Assembly: GCA_026874595.1 (NCBI GenBank)
Contig: CM049306.1
Coordinates: 18,593,019-18,657,018 of the forward strand
Direction: 5' to 3'
From: Sipunculus nudus
Taxonomy: Eukaryota > Annelida > Sipuncula > Golfingiida > Sipunculidae
DNA: 64,000 nt
In this document: positions 25,811 to 37,220 of the stretch, piece by piece
Position numbering within the stretch: the stretch's first letter is position 1
Layout: every line of letters starts with the position of its first letter
Notes under the pieces: model-generated
What the model was told of the DNA's origin: nothing
The model's database searches: none
Seen by the model: the letters and a program-made list of their open reading frames with translations, nothing else
Translations under genes and position numbers: made by a program

Positions 25811-26590
25811 AGCATGGATGTCTGCAGCCGAAATGTGTATGTAGGTTGTGCCACCTACCACAAAATCCAGAAAGCTATCAAAGTTGTATACAAATGAAAA
25901 AAGTCAAACCACTGCCGATATATGAGTGATTTTAACCCACGGCAGACAAACAGACGGATGCTGTGCAAAAAATTTGAGCATGATAAAGAGCTATGTGAGA
26001 TCTATACACATGCAAAATTTCGGCCCAATCGGCCAAACGGTTCCCGAGATATGAGCTTGGATGTCTGCAGCGCAAATGTGAATGTAGGTGGCGCCACCTG
26101 TCATTAAATCAAGAAAGCTATCCAAGATGTATAAACCTGCAAAATTTTAGGCAGATAAGTCAAACCACTGCCGAGATATGAGTGATTTTATCCCACGGCA
26201 GACAAACAGGCGGACGCTGTGCAAAAATGGTTGCAGGTGGGCCACCAGTTTTGCGTATGATAAAGAGCTATGTGAGATCTATACACATGCAAAATTTTGG
26301 CCCAATCGGTCAAACGGTTTCCGAGATATGTGCTTGGATGTCTGCAGTGTAAACGTGAATGTAGGTGGCGCCACCTGCCATAAAATCAAGAAAGCTGTCC
26401 AGAATGTATACACATGCAAAATTTTAGGTGGATAAGTCCAACCAATGCAGTGATATGAGTTATCCCGAGGCAGATGAACAGATGGACGCTGTGCAAAAAT
26501 GGTTGCAGGTGACGCCACCATTTTTTATGTATGTTATAAAGCTATCCAATTTTTTTCCGGATCGGTCAAACGGTTCCCGAGATATGTGGG
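25811..26590. repeat. Tandem repeat, about 240-280 bp unit, about three copies, with GGTGGCGCCACC palindromes
   Basis: GGATGTCTGCAG recurs near 25816, 26059 and 26336. Each unit also has a CGAGATATG word, CACGGCAGACAAACAG-like text and an alternating second GCAGGTG...CCACC site. The short open frames beginning at 25922 and 26178 are the same repeat translated twice and are not genes. It belongs to the CAGACGGAC-type repeats that I associate with bivalve genomes. Confidence 0.85.
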
Positions 26591-27079
26591 TTAATGTGTC
26601 AAAACAGACGCACAGATGAAGACACACTGGAGAGAGGAAAGGTCAGAGGTCAAAACAAAATCGGGGCGCAGCAGTTCACATGTGAACATAATCCCGGATT
26701 TCGTAAAATTCCGCCCAGCGGTTACGGAGGAGTTCTCCGGACACCTACGCGGTGGCGGCGGCGAAGGCGCAGGCGGTGGGCTATAAACATAGTATCCGCA
26801 AAACTCTGTTTTTTGCGGATACAATTACCGGAAGTGTAACCATTAAACAGTGTAAAGAATTGTTCCCTTTGAGGTATTATTGTAATAAGTTGAATAATTA
26901 CCAAGATGTCCATGAATGCGACGGTTAGTGTTCATTTGACAGAGAAAGCCATTCTGTTATGTTTCTATTTTGTGGTTAAAACTGTGACGTATGATAAGAA
27001 TGGAAACTATTTAAAAATAAAGTAAAATTTATTACAACTGGAAAAGACATTAATCATATATGAATTGCTAGGGATTATC
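26591..27079. other. Gene-free stretch after the tandem repeat
   Basis: A GC-rich triplet patch (GGTGGCGGCGGCGAAGGCGC) at about 26750-26770 stands between AT-rich flanks. No gene supported. Confidence 0.45.
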
Positions 27080-27193
27080 CTTTTCAGTAGTTTTAATATT
27101 ATTGATATAAATATTATTATTGTTGTTATTATTATTATCAATATGATTAATAATGATAATAATAATATTATCATTTTATTATCTTTATTATTA

Positions 27194-27239
<46 letters not shown>

Positions 27240-27240
27240 A
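27080..27240. repeat. (ATT)n/(TTA)n microsatellite region
   Basis: Imperfect AT-only trinucleotide repeats that become a pure TTA run at about 27180-27237. Confidence 0.95.
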
Positions 27241-27782
27241 AGAATAATCTATACGATAAATACATTTAAAAAAACATTAAGTGAAGGAGGCATATATCTG
27301 TTACAGATTGTGGGTCTCAAATTAACTTTGGAAAATGAGGAAATAATCAAGTCATCTAATGAACATTCTCATCGTTTTATAGCTGGTAGACAGGTCAAAA
27401 GACAAATTTATTTTTATATAAAGGTTTTATATTTTAAGACAAGGAAGTCTGGCATTTCTTCTGCTGATTAATTGACTGAAATTTTAATGTCACACGACTG
27501 GAATGGCACTTGTGGTAGGAAAAGCATGTTACAAATATATAGAATGAAGCGTGAAAACCTAAATGTTAAAACCTCTGGCCTCTTGATTAGCCGTGACTAA
27601 ATTCAAGGATTCTGAACACCAGATTTAAATGATCTAGGGAAGGCCTCCTGGAGTTCAAAAAAACTGTTTAAGGGACACTAGAATGACACTTAACAGTGAG
27701 AAAAATTAAGCGTAACTCTGAGTGGTATTTAAGTGTAAATGCATGCCGCAGCCCATGTTTTGCCTTACAGAGCACCGCGTGG

Positions 27783-28160
27783 TTAGTGACCTACTTTCTG
27801 TGTTGTCACGATCGGATGTGTCAATAGCCATATTAGGCCTTTGACACACCGTTTGACGGTCATAATTGGGATATTTGACAACTCTTTGTTTTCAGTGTAA
27901 TTTATCTTACAACCTTTGACAGTTGTAGCATTACCGGCCCTGACAATTTTAGCGTAATGACCATCGCGTCTTGTATCAGTTACTTTGGAACTTGTGCCAT
28001 TATAAGCCAAAGAATAATGATTAATTTTTTGCAAAAACTCTCGGAGGGTTAAATTCTCGCCCGGGGACGACCTTTGGTAAATAGGCCCCCGCAGCACCTC
28101 AGTTTCAATACTTCGGTTCAGGTTTTGTGGTGGGTTAAGGCCCTCGTGGTGCAAAATCAC
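27783..28160 (-). CDS. Unrecognised 125-residue ORF, doubtful
   Basis: An open frame from ATG to stop on the minus strand with mixed, non-repetitive composition (for example ENLTLREFLQKINHYSLAY and CVKGLIWLLTH). I recognise no family and see no signal peptide, long hydrophobic segment or zinc motif. There is no good evidence of splice sites or a promoter. In DNA with this base composition a 125-codon frame can arise by chance. It may also be transposon debris. Confidence 0.15.
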   Translation of the reverse strand: MILHHEGLNPPQNLNRSIETEVLRGPIYQRSSPGENLTLREFLQKINHYSLAYNGTSSKVTDTRRDGHYAKIVRAGNATTVKGCKINYTENKELSNIPIMTVKRCVKGLIWLLTHPIVTTQKVGH

Positions 28161-28627
28161 TGAGCATGTTTTTTATTTTATTTTCATTTCATTTTACTTC
28201 TTTTCTTTTCCTTTTTTTTCTTGCCCGTGTTCTACCAAACAGCTGATGTCCCAGGTGATAGATTTTCTCTTGAAATTAATTTTTTACCTAGATCTGGCGA
28301 CTGGAAACCTAGTTTTGCTATTGTCGCAGATTAACTAAATATCCTTTAGGCGTTCCGCCATGCTATGAAGTCTACAAAGCGCCAGTGACACGTACATGTA
28401 AAGATTATCGGGAACACCAAGAAGAACATGTCTACGTAATTCTTCTAGCAGAAATGAAAAAAACATGTGTGAAATTGTGTCTGACGGTATTGTGTAGGTC
28501 TGACGTAAAGGTGCAGTCAAACAGGATGTTTTCAGAGAGAAACCATATACAGTTTCTCAGATAAAAGGTCAGAGGCGAAATATGCAAAATATTTTGGCAA
28601 GTGCGAAATATCCACACATGCATATCA

Positions 28628-28629
<2 letters not shown>

Positions 28630-28673
<44 letters not shown>
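28630..28673. repeat. (CT)n microsatellite
   Basis: Pure CT run of about 44 bp. Confidence 0.97.
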
Positions 28674-28677
<4 letters not shown>

Positions 28678-28679
28678 TA

Positions 28680-29823
28680 AACATAATCTATATCCGGAAC
28701 ATGATAGATAGTCTGTTGATAAGATTAATGAACCCTCAAATAAACAATCTCATTGAAAAGGAGTCGGCCGGCCCGCAAAATGATATTTTGTCCCTATATA
28801 TTATTCACAATGGTTGCTTATATGTGTCTAGCTGTGTCCTTGAAGTATTTTTAATTGTTCGAGAAATGCGAGAATATGCGTTAGGCAAGAGAACACTCCA
28901 GCCACTTTGATTTGATTGCAAGGAAATATCATATTTTGATAGAACATCGCACCTAGTGAAATATATACGGTATGTTTGTTGCTCAGTTTATTCTATCTGT
29001 GAATATCAATTTCGACTATATGGAAACCTTTGAAATCACTCTCGCCGTTTTATATTAACCATTATGTTAGGAGTATGAAGATATTTGTAATTCCGAGATT
29101 CTACAATATTTAATGTTTCCCCTTCTCTTTTGCCAGCCGTAGACCGAGTAATTTTAATCTGAGTTTAAAATTACATTTTACAGAATTAGGTCTGTACATT
29201 ATATGGGCAGAACATATTATTCATTATGACATTACTCTCATTTCTCTTATAGCAGTAACACGTATTTTTTCTTGTCAACAATATCGAGAAACCTCTACTA
29301 TTGATCTAGGGATATAGAGTCGGTCCTTGTTAATTGTATATCGTACATCTGTATATCCCGTGTAATTGTATAAAATAATAAAAACCAAAACCTTTTCCTA
29401 TGTTTTATGTATACATATATATGTTTGTGTGTGTGTGTGGGTGTGTGTGTGTCCCAAATGACTTAAAGGTACCTTTGAGGTGCCGATATATTAGACCTTA
29501 ACAGAAAAGTCAGTCCGTCTTGTTTGAGGTTAAGCATACAAATTTTATCATGTTAAATTTCCAAGTCATCCAGAATAAACTTTCCCTACTTTTGCCAAGG
29601 CAAATTTGTGTACAAAATGTGTGGTAAATAGTTTAAGCCTACGCTAATAAAATCTTTGAAGTGTGTGTGTCCAAAAAGATCTGCATTCGGTATGATTGGC
29701 AAATATATATAGATCTGCTAAAGTTCTGAAGGTGTAATATGGAAGACTTCTTTACACCGCATGGGGAAAGGAATATAGTAGGCGCGATGCACAATTTGTT
29801 AGTTCTCATCAGAATAGAACAAA
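28680..29823. other. Gene-free stretch
   Basis: AT-rich, includes a GT run at about 29424-29452. No exon, RNA or element ends recognised up to the transposon at 29824. Confidence 0.5.
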
Positions 29824-31890
29824 TACCGTATTCGACGTAATAAGCGCCCCGGGCGCTCTCAAAATTAAATTTTTTAAAAAAATTTTTATACCCTAATAAG
29901 CGCCCCCTCCCCCCCCCCCCCCCACATCTGCCAACTTCAAAAGTGCATTACGATCCTCCAATTTAACACTGCGGTTTGTGTACACGTGTTTGACTTCACA
30001 GCACATTCAGGACAATTCAGAAAAAAACAATGATCATTTAACAATGGTTGTGTAATCCAAGTGATACCGATTTGCAGACGATTTTATTTTGTGTAGCATG
30101 AGAAAATTGTCTGAATGACTACAGTTCGAGATTTCCTTTGCAGGTAAAGAGGAAAAATAAGGATGGTAATAAATGAACGATTTTATAAAAGTCAAGGCCT
30201 AAAAAGGTAGCAGAATGTATAAAATGTTCATATAAAAATATATAAAACATTATTCATTTGAATGATGAAAAAAAAAAATAATACGGGACATCGGTACCCC
30301 GATTATGTCAGTCACCTTGCGCTAATACCTTTGACCGCTGAGCCGATTAATGACATGGAATGGCATCGACAATAATTGTCTTTTTTGTCTTTCATTGTGC
30401 TTGATATTACATGCAAAAGTTTAAAAAAACTGAAATACTGGCCCTCAGACTCCTGCGTATTATATTTACTTCAGTGCGTATACGAACTAAATCCGGGGTT
30501 TTGTTTTAAAATTGTTAGGAAATTTGTCATATTTATATCAAGCGGAAACACGGTCCCTTTCTTGAACTTTGTTGACCCGTTAATACATTCATTTTCTCGA
30601 CATAGTCCAATAATACAAGCTTGACAAACATTGTCACCTGAGGAAAGGCCGTTCATATTTATAATTATAATGCGTTATTGGTTGTCTTGTAATTGAAGTG
30701 CCATGAGCGAGTCTCCGTGTATGTCAGTGTGCAAGCAAGCTGACAGCGTCCGCATTCACTGGACTCGTGAACATTTTACGCAGTAAATACGGCACCATAT
30801 GAAAAAATCATCCTTGTTTTAACATACATATTACGTGCTACTGGATGGCACTTGGTTAGGCAAATTCCCAGCATCCCTTGCGCGAGCGCTGTATACACAC
30901 AGATTAACCAAGGGCACTGGGATCTTGAGAACACGGGTAAGCCCTGCACGCTGTCAGCGGCATCGACAATTATATTACTGTGTACATGTTTCAAGTGAAT
31001 TACCAAGATATTTTTTGGCAAAAAATACATTAAAACTTATATATTATCAGTATTGGGAATTCCGTTTTGGTCCGTAAATTCCGCAATTCCGTCCGCGGTC
31101 GCGTAAATTCACTGGCTCTACTGTCAGAAGGGCTTTCATATATTGATTCAGTTAAAATCCCTGTGTCAATGTGGCAAGGGCAAACCTTTTCTTTCCAATT
31201 ATTTAACTATGTGCACATGGAAATCTGATGTATAAACGATAAATTCAAATAAAAACAAAGCATTGTAATGCTCTTTATTGAGTGTATATTACCACCATAG
31301 CGACATGATCACTGATATTCACGGCATCAAGTTCGGCCGACGTAATAATTCACATTGCCGTAAATTATCCTTGGCGGCCCTGAGGACGCTGAGAAACTTG
31401 TACCAGTGTATAAGACGGCCGCCCTTCTTTGCCAATATTTTAGGATAAAATTTATCGTCCATCACGAGCAAATACGGTAAGTAATATATATTTCATTGCA
31501 TAATACATCCACATACGTACCTGAATTCAGGTCACCCAATCAGCATGGCCACCTGCAGGGTCTGCCTTCACGGACACCGTCATCCAGTGTTATCTATGAT
31601 ACACTTGACCATTGATTCTGTTATGTGTAACTAATATTATTATTATATTAGATGATAAAGCTTAACGGAGATTGAATAAAAACTGGTGGTAACTTTTAAG
31701 CTTGGCGGGGAGAAATGAAAGCATTACGTTGTCCTGTGTTATATTGGCTAGGGAGAAAAGTGAGGTTAGGATGGCTCATCCTTTAGTTTCATAAAGTGAT
31801 CTCCAAAATCCGGTGGGGGGGGGGGGGGGGGGGCTTATTACGGGTGGGGCGCTTATTACGGGTGGGGCGCTTATTACGTCGAATACGGTA
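29824..31890. mobile_element. 2.07 kb non-autonomous DNA transposon with TA flanks
   Basis: Terminal inverted repeats match for about 25 bp: the left begins TA-CCGTATTCGACGTAATAA then GCGCCCC, and the right ends in its reverse complement followed by TA. TA duplication fits Tc1/mariner-type or related superfamilies. The right end carries an extra tandem of GCTTATTACGGGTGGGGC-type units (about 31833-31876) behind a G run. The frames inside are short and show no DDE/D transposase, so it would depend on a related active element. Confidence 0.85.
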
Positions 31891-32061
31891 CGTGTGCTTT
31901 AGGCTAAACCGCCGTCTTCAAAGTCCTACCAGTAGGATAATTAATGTGATAACAAAGATGGCGTAACAATATGTATTTTGCGATAGCTGTAAAAGAGAGC
32001 ACGAAAGACTTTTCAAGCTTTATTTTTGTTCACTTACACCATTGTCTTCCAGCCATTTACT

Positions 32062-32910
32062 CAGGGGCGTAGCCAGGACTGAGGGAGGGGAGGGGGCCAT
32101 CATCAGTGGCGGATCAAGAAATTCGAAAACCGTGGAGGGGGGGGGGGGGGGCGCTAATATGCATGTATTGGTAATATGAAAACGGTTATATGTACAAGTA
32201 TATATATGTATATTATTTTTATTATTATTATTATAATTTTTACTATACTTTATATATTTTAGTGTTTGAAAAAATATATGTTTCTTATTTTTATTTATGA
32301 ACCATCGTTTAATTAGGGTTAGTTACAATATACATGGAGAGGGAATGGAAGGGGGTTTCCCCCTCACATATTGGGAAATTTTTGAATTTACGAAGTAAAG
32401 AGGACATTTTGAGGCAATTTTCACCAAAAAATGAGGATTTCCTGTTCCTGAAAAAAATCTGTTCCCTTATGTCTTTGCGTTATGTAGTCAAACTGTAGAG
32501 AGGTTCAATATTTAATATTTATATTTCTTCAAAATTAGGATATAAAATTTCAATCGTTTTCAAAAGAGTCAATGGCGCAAAAGCGCAATCACGTATGTAA
32601 CGATCAAAATATTATCTTTTAAATGTAATGCTCGTGGTTAAATAACAGATAAGCTTAATTATTATGTTAAACTTTGCATTTTACCGGGATCCGTGGTCTC
32701 GAAACGGGACTCCTAAGAGCTCAGCACAGATCTCTAGTTTGAGTACCGGTATCACCAGAGGAGCCGTAAGATTGTTCACGCGGTCGACCCTAACCATGGC
32801 CCGATCTGCAGTTGTTCTGCAGCTGTTCAGAAATATCCCTATCCTCAACTAATACATTTGAAAGTCCCTCAGGATCCGCCACTGATAGCATATATCCGCC
32901 ACTGATTTAA

Positions 32911-32966
<56 letters not shown>

Positions 32967-32985
32967 CCCCTTGGCTACGCCACTG
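32062..32985. mobile_element. hAT-like element (outer), host of a nested insertion
   Basis: Left end CAGGGGCGTAGCCAGGA; right end TTGGCTACGCCACTG. ATTTACT stands on both outer sides (32055-32061 and 32986-32992), giving 7 matching bases where hAT makes an 8 bp duplication. The interior holds the element at 32104-32884 and a (TA)n tract at about 32913-32962. No transposase is present. Confidence 0.8.
32104..32884 (+). mobile_element. hAT-like non-autonomous element (inner) with CAGTGGCGGATC ends
   Basis: Begins CAGTGGCGGATC and ends GGATCCGCCACTG. Related copies lie at 51050-51700 (inverted) and 48424-48625. A shared internal block contains ACTCCTAAGAG, GAGTACCGGTATCACCAG and GAGCCGT (32709-32766). 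No clear 8 bp duplication was found. A second end-like word ATCCGCCACTG follows at about 32895, so the insertion history is complex. Confidence 0.72.
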
Positions 32986-32992
32986 ATTTACT

Positions 32993-34384
32993 AAACTAAA
33001 AATGGTAGCAATTGAACACCTCCAAGGCTACACACTCAATCAATTGTACTACGAACCCCGACATAAAAAGAAACATTAATTTACCAGTCGGGATAAGGAA
33101 TATTTTCTCCAACTTACTGATATAATACAGCATTGTTGGATACAAAAGAAACAACCCAAAATTCAAACCATTTCAATACCTCTCGCAGACAAAGTAGTTA
33201 CATTGACGAGGACTTGGTGCACATTCACCTATAAATATAAATCGAAGAAAACTAGAAACAGAGATTGTGATTATTATTATTATTATTATTATTTTGCCTA
33301 GGCTTAAATGGAGCAAAAGCTTTCGCAATAAAAATGCCATAGTGCTAGAGTGGCATATAGTCTTCAGTTTCAAAAGAATATGCCTTCTCTGCTGTCGCTA
33401 TAAATACCGGATAGGGGGTATTTCATAGATCGACACTAATTTGCATAAAGGTCAGTTCTACCTGCATTACCTGTGTCTTTTAGGGATCATTGTGTGTGCT
33501 GAATACAAGGAATGGATTCTGACACATCCTCAAGGTCTGCAAAGTCTTTCTTTCATGCTAAGTGAGTGAATAATGTTTTATGAGCGCTTGTTGACCTGAG
33601 GTTAGTCATTTTAATCTGTAAGGTAATCTTGTACAGATTTAAATATTAAAGTTTAATTTGTTTTAACTCTCACTTTTTTCTGTAGGGAAGATTTTCATTC
33701 TAAATGAAAGTTTAGTTGAAGTCATAGCACACATTCCTATATAAAACGGTGAAATTTCATAATGATCAGGTAAGTTGTAATAAACTTTTTTACTTTAATT
33801 TTCTACTGTACGTACGGTCTGTTATGTAGGGGTTAAAGATTAATATTATAATTTATAAACAAGAAATATAAGCCATGTACATTGTCAACACTAAAAGATA
33901 AATCACGGCTAAAGGAATTTTAATATACAGTCCAAATCAATTGAACTATCAATTGAACTTGTCTTGTCGCTAGTATACACAAAGGAAGGCCAATAGACTG
34001 ATTGGTTTCAAGAATAAATAATCGTAATTAGAAAAAAATTAACTTTGCTGTAATATTACTGTCGATCTTTTCCCGTAAAATGTAAAGACTTCATTGGGAA
34101 CATATTCTAAGATTTGCGAAAGAAATTTTAACTGATGAATAACGACTATTTAATTTTTTTTTTTACTTTCACATATATATTTTTCTAAATTTTGTATTAT
34201 TTACTCATCTCTATATGTTTCTTACTTTAACATTACATTTTTAAAGTCTTCAATTTCTGAATCAATATTAATATCATATATTACCCGCAACTCAAACTTT
34301 GACAGGAACAAGAGGTTCTGACAATAAAGAAGGAAGGTAAAGCGTGGTTTTGTGATTTATTGGATAAGGATAAAATCAAATAAC
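32993..34384. other. Gene-free stretch
   Basis: Includes an (ATT)n run at about 33270-33294. No gene or RNA recognised. Confidence 0.5.
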
Positions 34385-34387
34385 TAA

Positions 34388-34725
34388 GGCCAAAAAAAAA
34401 TTTAGGTATGGTTCTCAGGCACCGCCCGCATCAATTTTAAACCCCGCATCAAAAATTTTTATTTTGATTTTCAATAAAAACTTTCCAATTTTGTGCTGCT
34501 GCCGCTCCGACTTTTCTTTCAAGAAGATAAAATTATACAGTTTCCTTTTTTATGTAGTGATTTTACTTGTTTAGCAAAATAAAACTGTTATTTTCGTGCT
34601 TTTCCCTTATCATTTGACATTTTTATCGAAACATACCAAAAAATTTAAAATAAAAAAAGCGCCCGTCCGCATTGATTTCTGAAAAAAAAGTGCCTGAGAA
34701 CCATACCTTTTTTTTTATTTTGGCC
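34388..34725. mobile_element. MITE with TAA duplication (PIF/Harbinger-like)
   Basis: 338 bp flanked by TAA at 34385-34387 and 34726-34728. Inverted ends begin GGCCAAAA and share GGTATGGTTCTCAGGCAC at about 34405-34422 and its complement at about 34690-34707. A 3 bp TAA duplication is diagnostic of PIF/Harbinger. It has no coding capacity. Confidence 0.85.
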
Positions 34726-34728
34726 TAA

Positions 34729-35834
34729 CGCCCTTTGCCTTTTGTCAAGGTTCACAAAATGGTTGAGAGGGCAGTTTTTTTTTATACAAAGATAAGAGAC
34801 TGGAGGTTGAAGAGAATGGTGTATAATTGATTTATTTAGAATTCTCTGTTTGATATATAAAATTCAGTGGTTCCGAGTTCATTATTAGAAGTGCTGCATG
34901 CATGATATGATGCGGAAACTTATTCTAGAACTGTTTTTATTTTACAACATGAAAAAATCAAATTCCATGTCACTGCCTATAGATACAGAGCTCAGGTAAA
35001 GAAAAGTTCATTAGAGATCATCCTTTATAGCCCTTCAATAAATCCAGTAAACAGTTTTTCTGTAAATATTTGCAGGAACAATTTATCTTCAAAGTCCATT
35101 GACAGGATGATGCATTACTGTAATCAGCCGGAGGAGGATTCAAGTTTCCCGTGTGTCCAAATAGTGTAATTCAATTAATATAAAAAAGATGGGAAATTTT
35201 CGTGACATTCTGGAGCAAAATATTAGACATTTTAAGGTTTTATGGATATCGTTTTCCGCTGCAAATGTGCCATTGGCCTTTGAGATTAATAAGGCCGTAT
35301 TAAAATGGCTGCGTCATAAACTGATAACTGATACTGAGTCTAAAGGCTGCAGGAGTCATGTCGAAAAATGTGTTGAAAAATATTATCATATTTTTATCTT
35401 ATTAAACGATCATATTTTACTACACTTCAAAGCTTAAATGAGTCGTGTTGCTTAGAATACACGTGACCAACCACTAAATATGTTTTTTTTTCATAACTCT
35501 TATCAACAATAACTATGTGGGACAAAGGTTCCGTTATAACTATTGCTGTATCCCACTCCTTATGGGCGTTTATTTTCTGCCCGCCGACAAACGACTCCAA
35601 CGACTTTCATGGCTGACATCTGATTTTTAGTAACCACCAGAAACGTTGGTAACTGTTTAGTTAGACATTCGTTTGATCAATGGCATACTTTGTGTTAATT
35701 CCTCCCAAAAAGTATATTACTATTAACATTCCTGCAGTGTAAAGCAGTATCGTTGTGATAGTATTAATGACAATTGTAGTATAGTACAGTTATCGACATC
35801 ACTGGTGTTACGACTCAAAGTAAGCCTTATCCAC
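34729..35834. other. Gene-free stretch up to the solo LTR
   Basis: The 82-codon frame starting at 35189 has no recognisable features. The bases just before the LTR (ACGACTCAAAGTAAGCCTTATC, broken into words CGACTCAA and GCCTTATC) recur just after it at about 36605-36631. The insertion therefore sits in a short older duplication. Confidence 0.45.
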
Positions 35835-36590
35835 TGTTACAGGTGCTCTTTTATTGTGTGACACGGGCCTAACTCGTGTTGTTGTTACATTTTATGTTTA
35901 ATCCGTACTGGTTGAACTCTCGTTGTCATGTGAGCCTTGGGTGTTCACGCCTGGTCGGGGGTCACGTGATGAGCCTGGTATGTGTAGAGACACACGGCTA
36001 TGTTTTTCTAGATAATTCCTGAAACGCGTGTTGTGCAAGAACTTATAGACTGTTCGAGAAGTGGAAAATTCCCGGCTTTGGGTGTGAAGGTATATAAAGG
36101 GGCAGACAGATTCCAGCGGACGTAGAAGCGTAAGTCAGATTCTAAGACCTTATCCGACGAATGCGGCAATTATACATTTTCAAAGATTTTCTCCTGGATT
36201 TTTTACATTTGGACTTCAGTTTACTTTCTGTGTTGTTGTTAGAACTTTCCACAGGACTGTCATACTCCGAGAGTTTACATTTAAAGGACTTATCGTGGTG
36301 ACGGTATTGGTATCCAGGTATTGTACCATTATCTTTCTGTGTAACTCTATTGACTTGTTGCTATAACCCTGTTTTACTGTATAATTGTACCGATGTAGTG
36401 AATTGTATTGTTATGGTTGTTTTAAGAATAAATTATAGTTATTTGTTAACAAAAAACCACTGACTTCTTTATTCATTCCCCTAGACATTTCACGCTGCCT
36501 AGTGTTACAGAATCTGATTTGTTTTTATCTCCATTACAAAATTTGTGTTCATCACGCATACGTGATCTGTTTATATTAGGTTCCGTAACA
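35835..36590 (+). mobile_element. Solo LTR, 756 bp, of an LTR retrotransposon
   Basis: Starts TGTTACAGG and ends CCGTAACA, giving the TG...CA ends and 6 bp inverted termini of an LTR. CCAC at 35831-35834 and 36591-36594 is a 4 bp target duplication. Inside are TATATAAAGG at 36091-36100 and AATAAA at 36427-36432, in the order expected for promoter then polyadenylation signal. No internal region remains, so it arose by LTR-LTR recombination. An inverted relative of equal length lies at 53277-54032. Confidence 0.85.
36091..36100 (+). promoter_or_regulatory. TATA box of the solo LTR
   Basis: TATATAAAGG about 335 bp before an AATAAA within the same LTR. The minus-strand relative keeps TATAAATAG at 53812-53820. 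Confidence 0.6.
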
Positions 36591-36740
36591 CCACATATCT
36601 GGGGTTTCGACTCAACGTAGGCCTTATCAGTTCAATTAGAATGCCTGCTCCGTCATGTTAATCCGTTTCATCTGGTTTTAATAAACAAACATATTTAGCA
36701 TATCTGTTCAATATTACCAGACTGAGTGTTAGAATCATTA

Positions 36741-37218
36741 GCCCAATTTACACAAGAAAAATGTGGCGCGCGCTAGACCGGTCTAGAAAAATGTGGAGCG
36801 GGCTACATTTTTACTTGCGTTCAGACTGTGCTGGACAAAGTGACCATGTAAAGCGCGCTACACTGTCAAGTTAGGCCGCATTGCACTTGGCCCGGCCTAG
36901 AATCTGCATTGCGTTTGCACGCTGATAAATACTGCAATCTAGCGCGGTCAATGCTAAATCCTAGTCACATGACGGCCGAGTCTTGCTGAAGCGCGCTATA
37001 TAGATAGCGCGCTCGACTTCTGTTTACACACGTTCGAAGCATAAATGTAGGCCGCGCCAGACTGAGTCTGGCGCGCGCTCGAATCTGGAACCGACTCAGA
37101 CCGGTGGTCAAAATGTAGCGCGTTCCAGACCAAATATCCTCGAAGTCTGGCGCGTTTGGGGGACTTGGCGCGCGCTTAACGATGTAGAGCGCGCCAGAAA
37201 AAGGTTTGTAAAAGGGGC
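36741..37218. mobile_element. GC-rich MITE with TA flanks
   Basis: 478 bp between TA dinucleotides (36739-36740, 37219-37220). Ends begin GCCCAATTTACA on the left and GCCCCTTTTACA in the reverse complement of the right. The interior is full of GCGCGC and CTAG words in direct and inverted order, so it can fold extensively. A partial inverted copy lies at 11430-11718. No coding capacity. Confidence 0.82.
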
Positions 37219-37220
37219 TA

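Noticed and set aside
25922-26435. Two similar frames (MSDFNPRQTNRR / MSDFIPRQTNRR) as a duplicated small gene
   Set aside because: They are consecutive units of a DNA-level tandem repeat; the similarity extends through non-coding parts of the unit.
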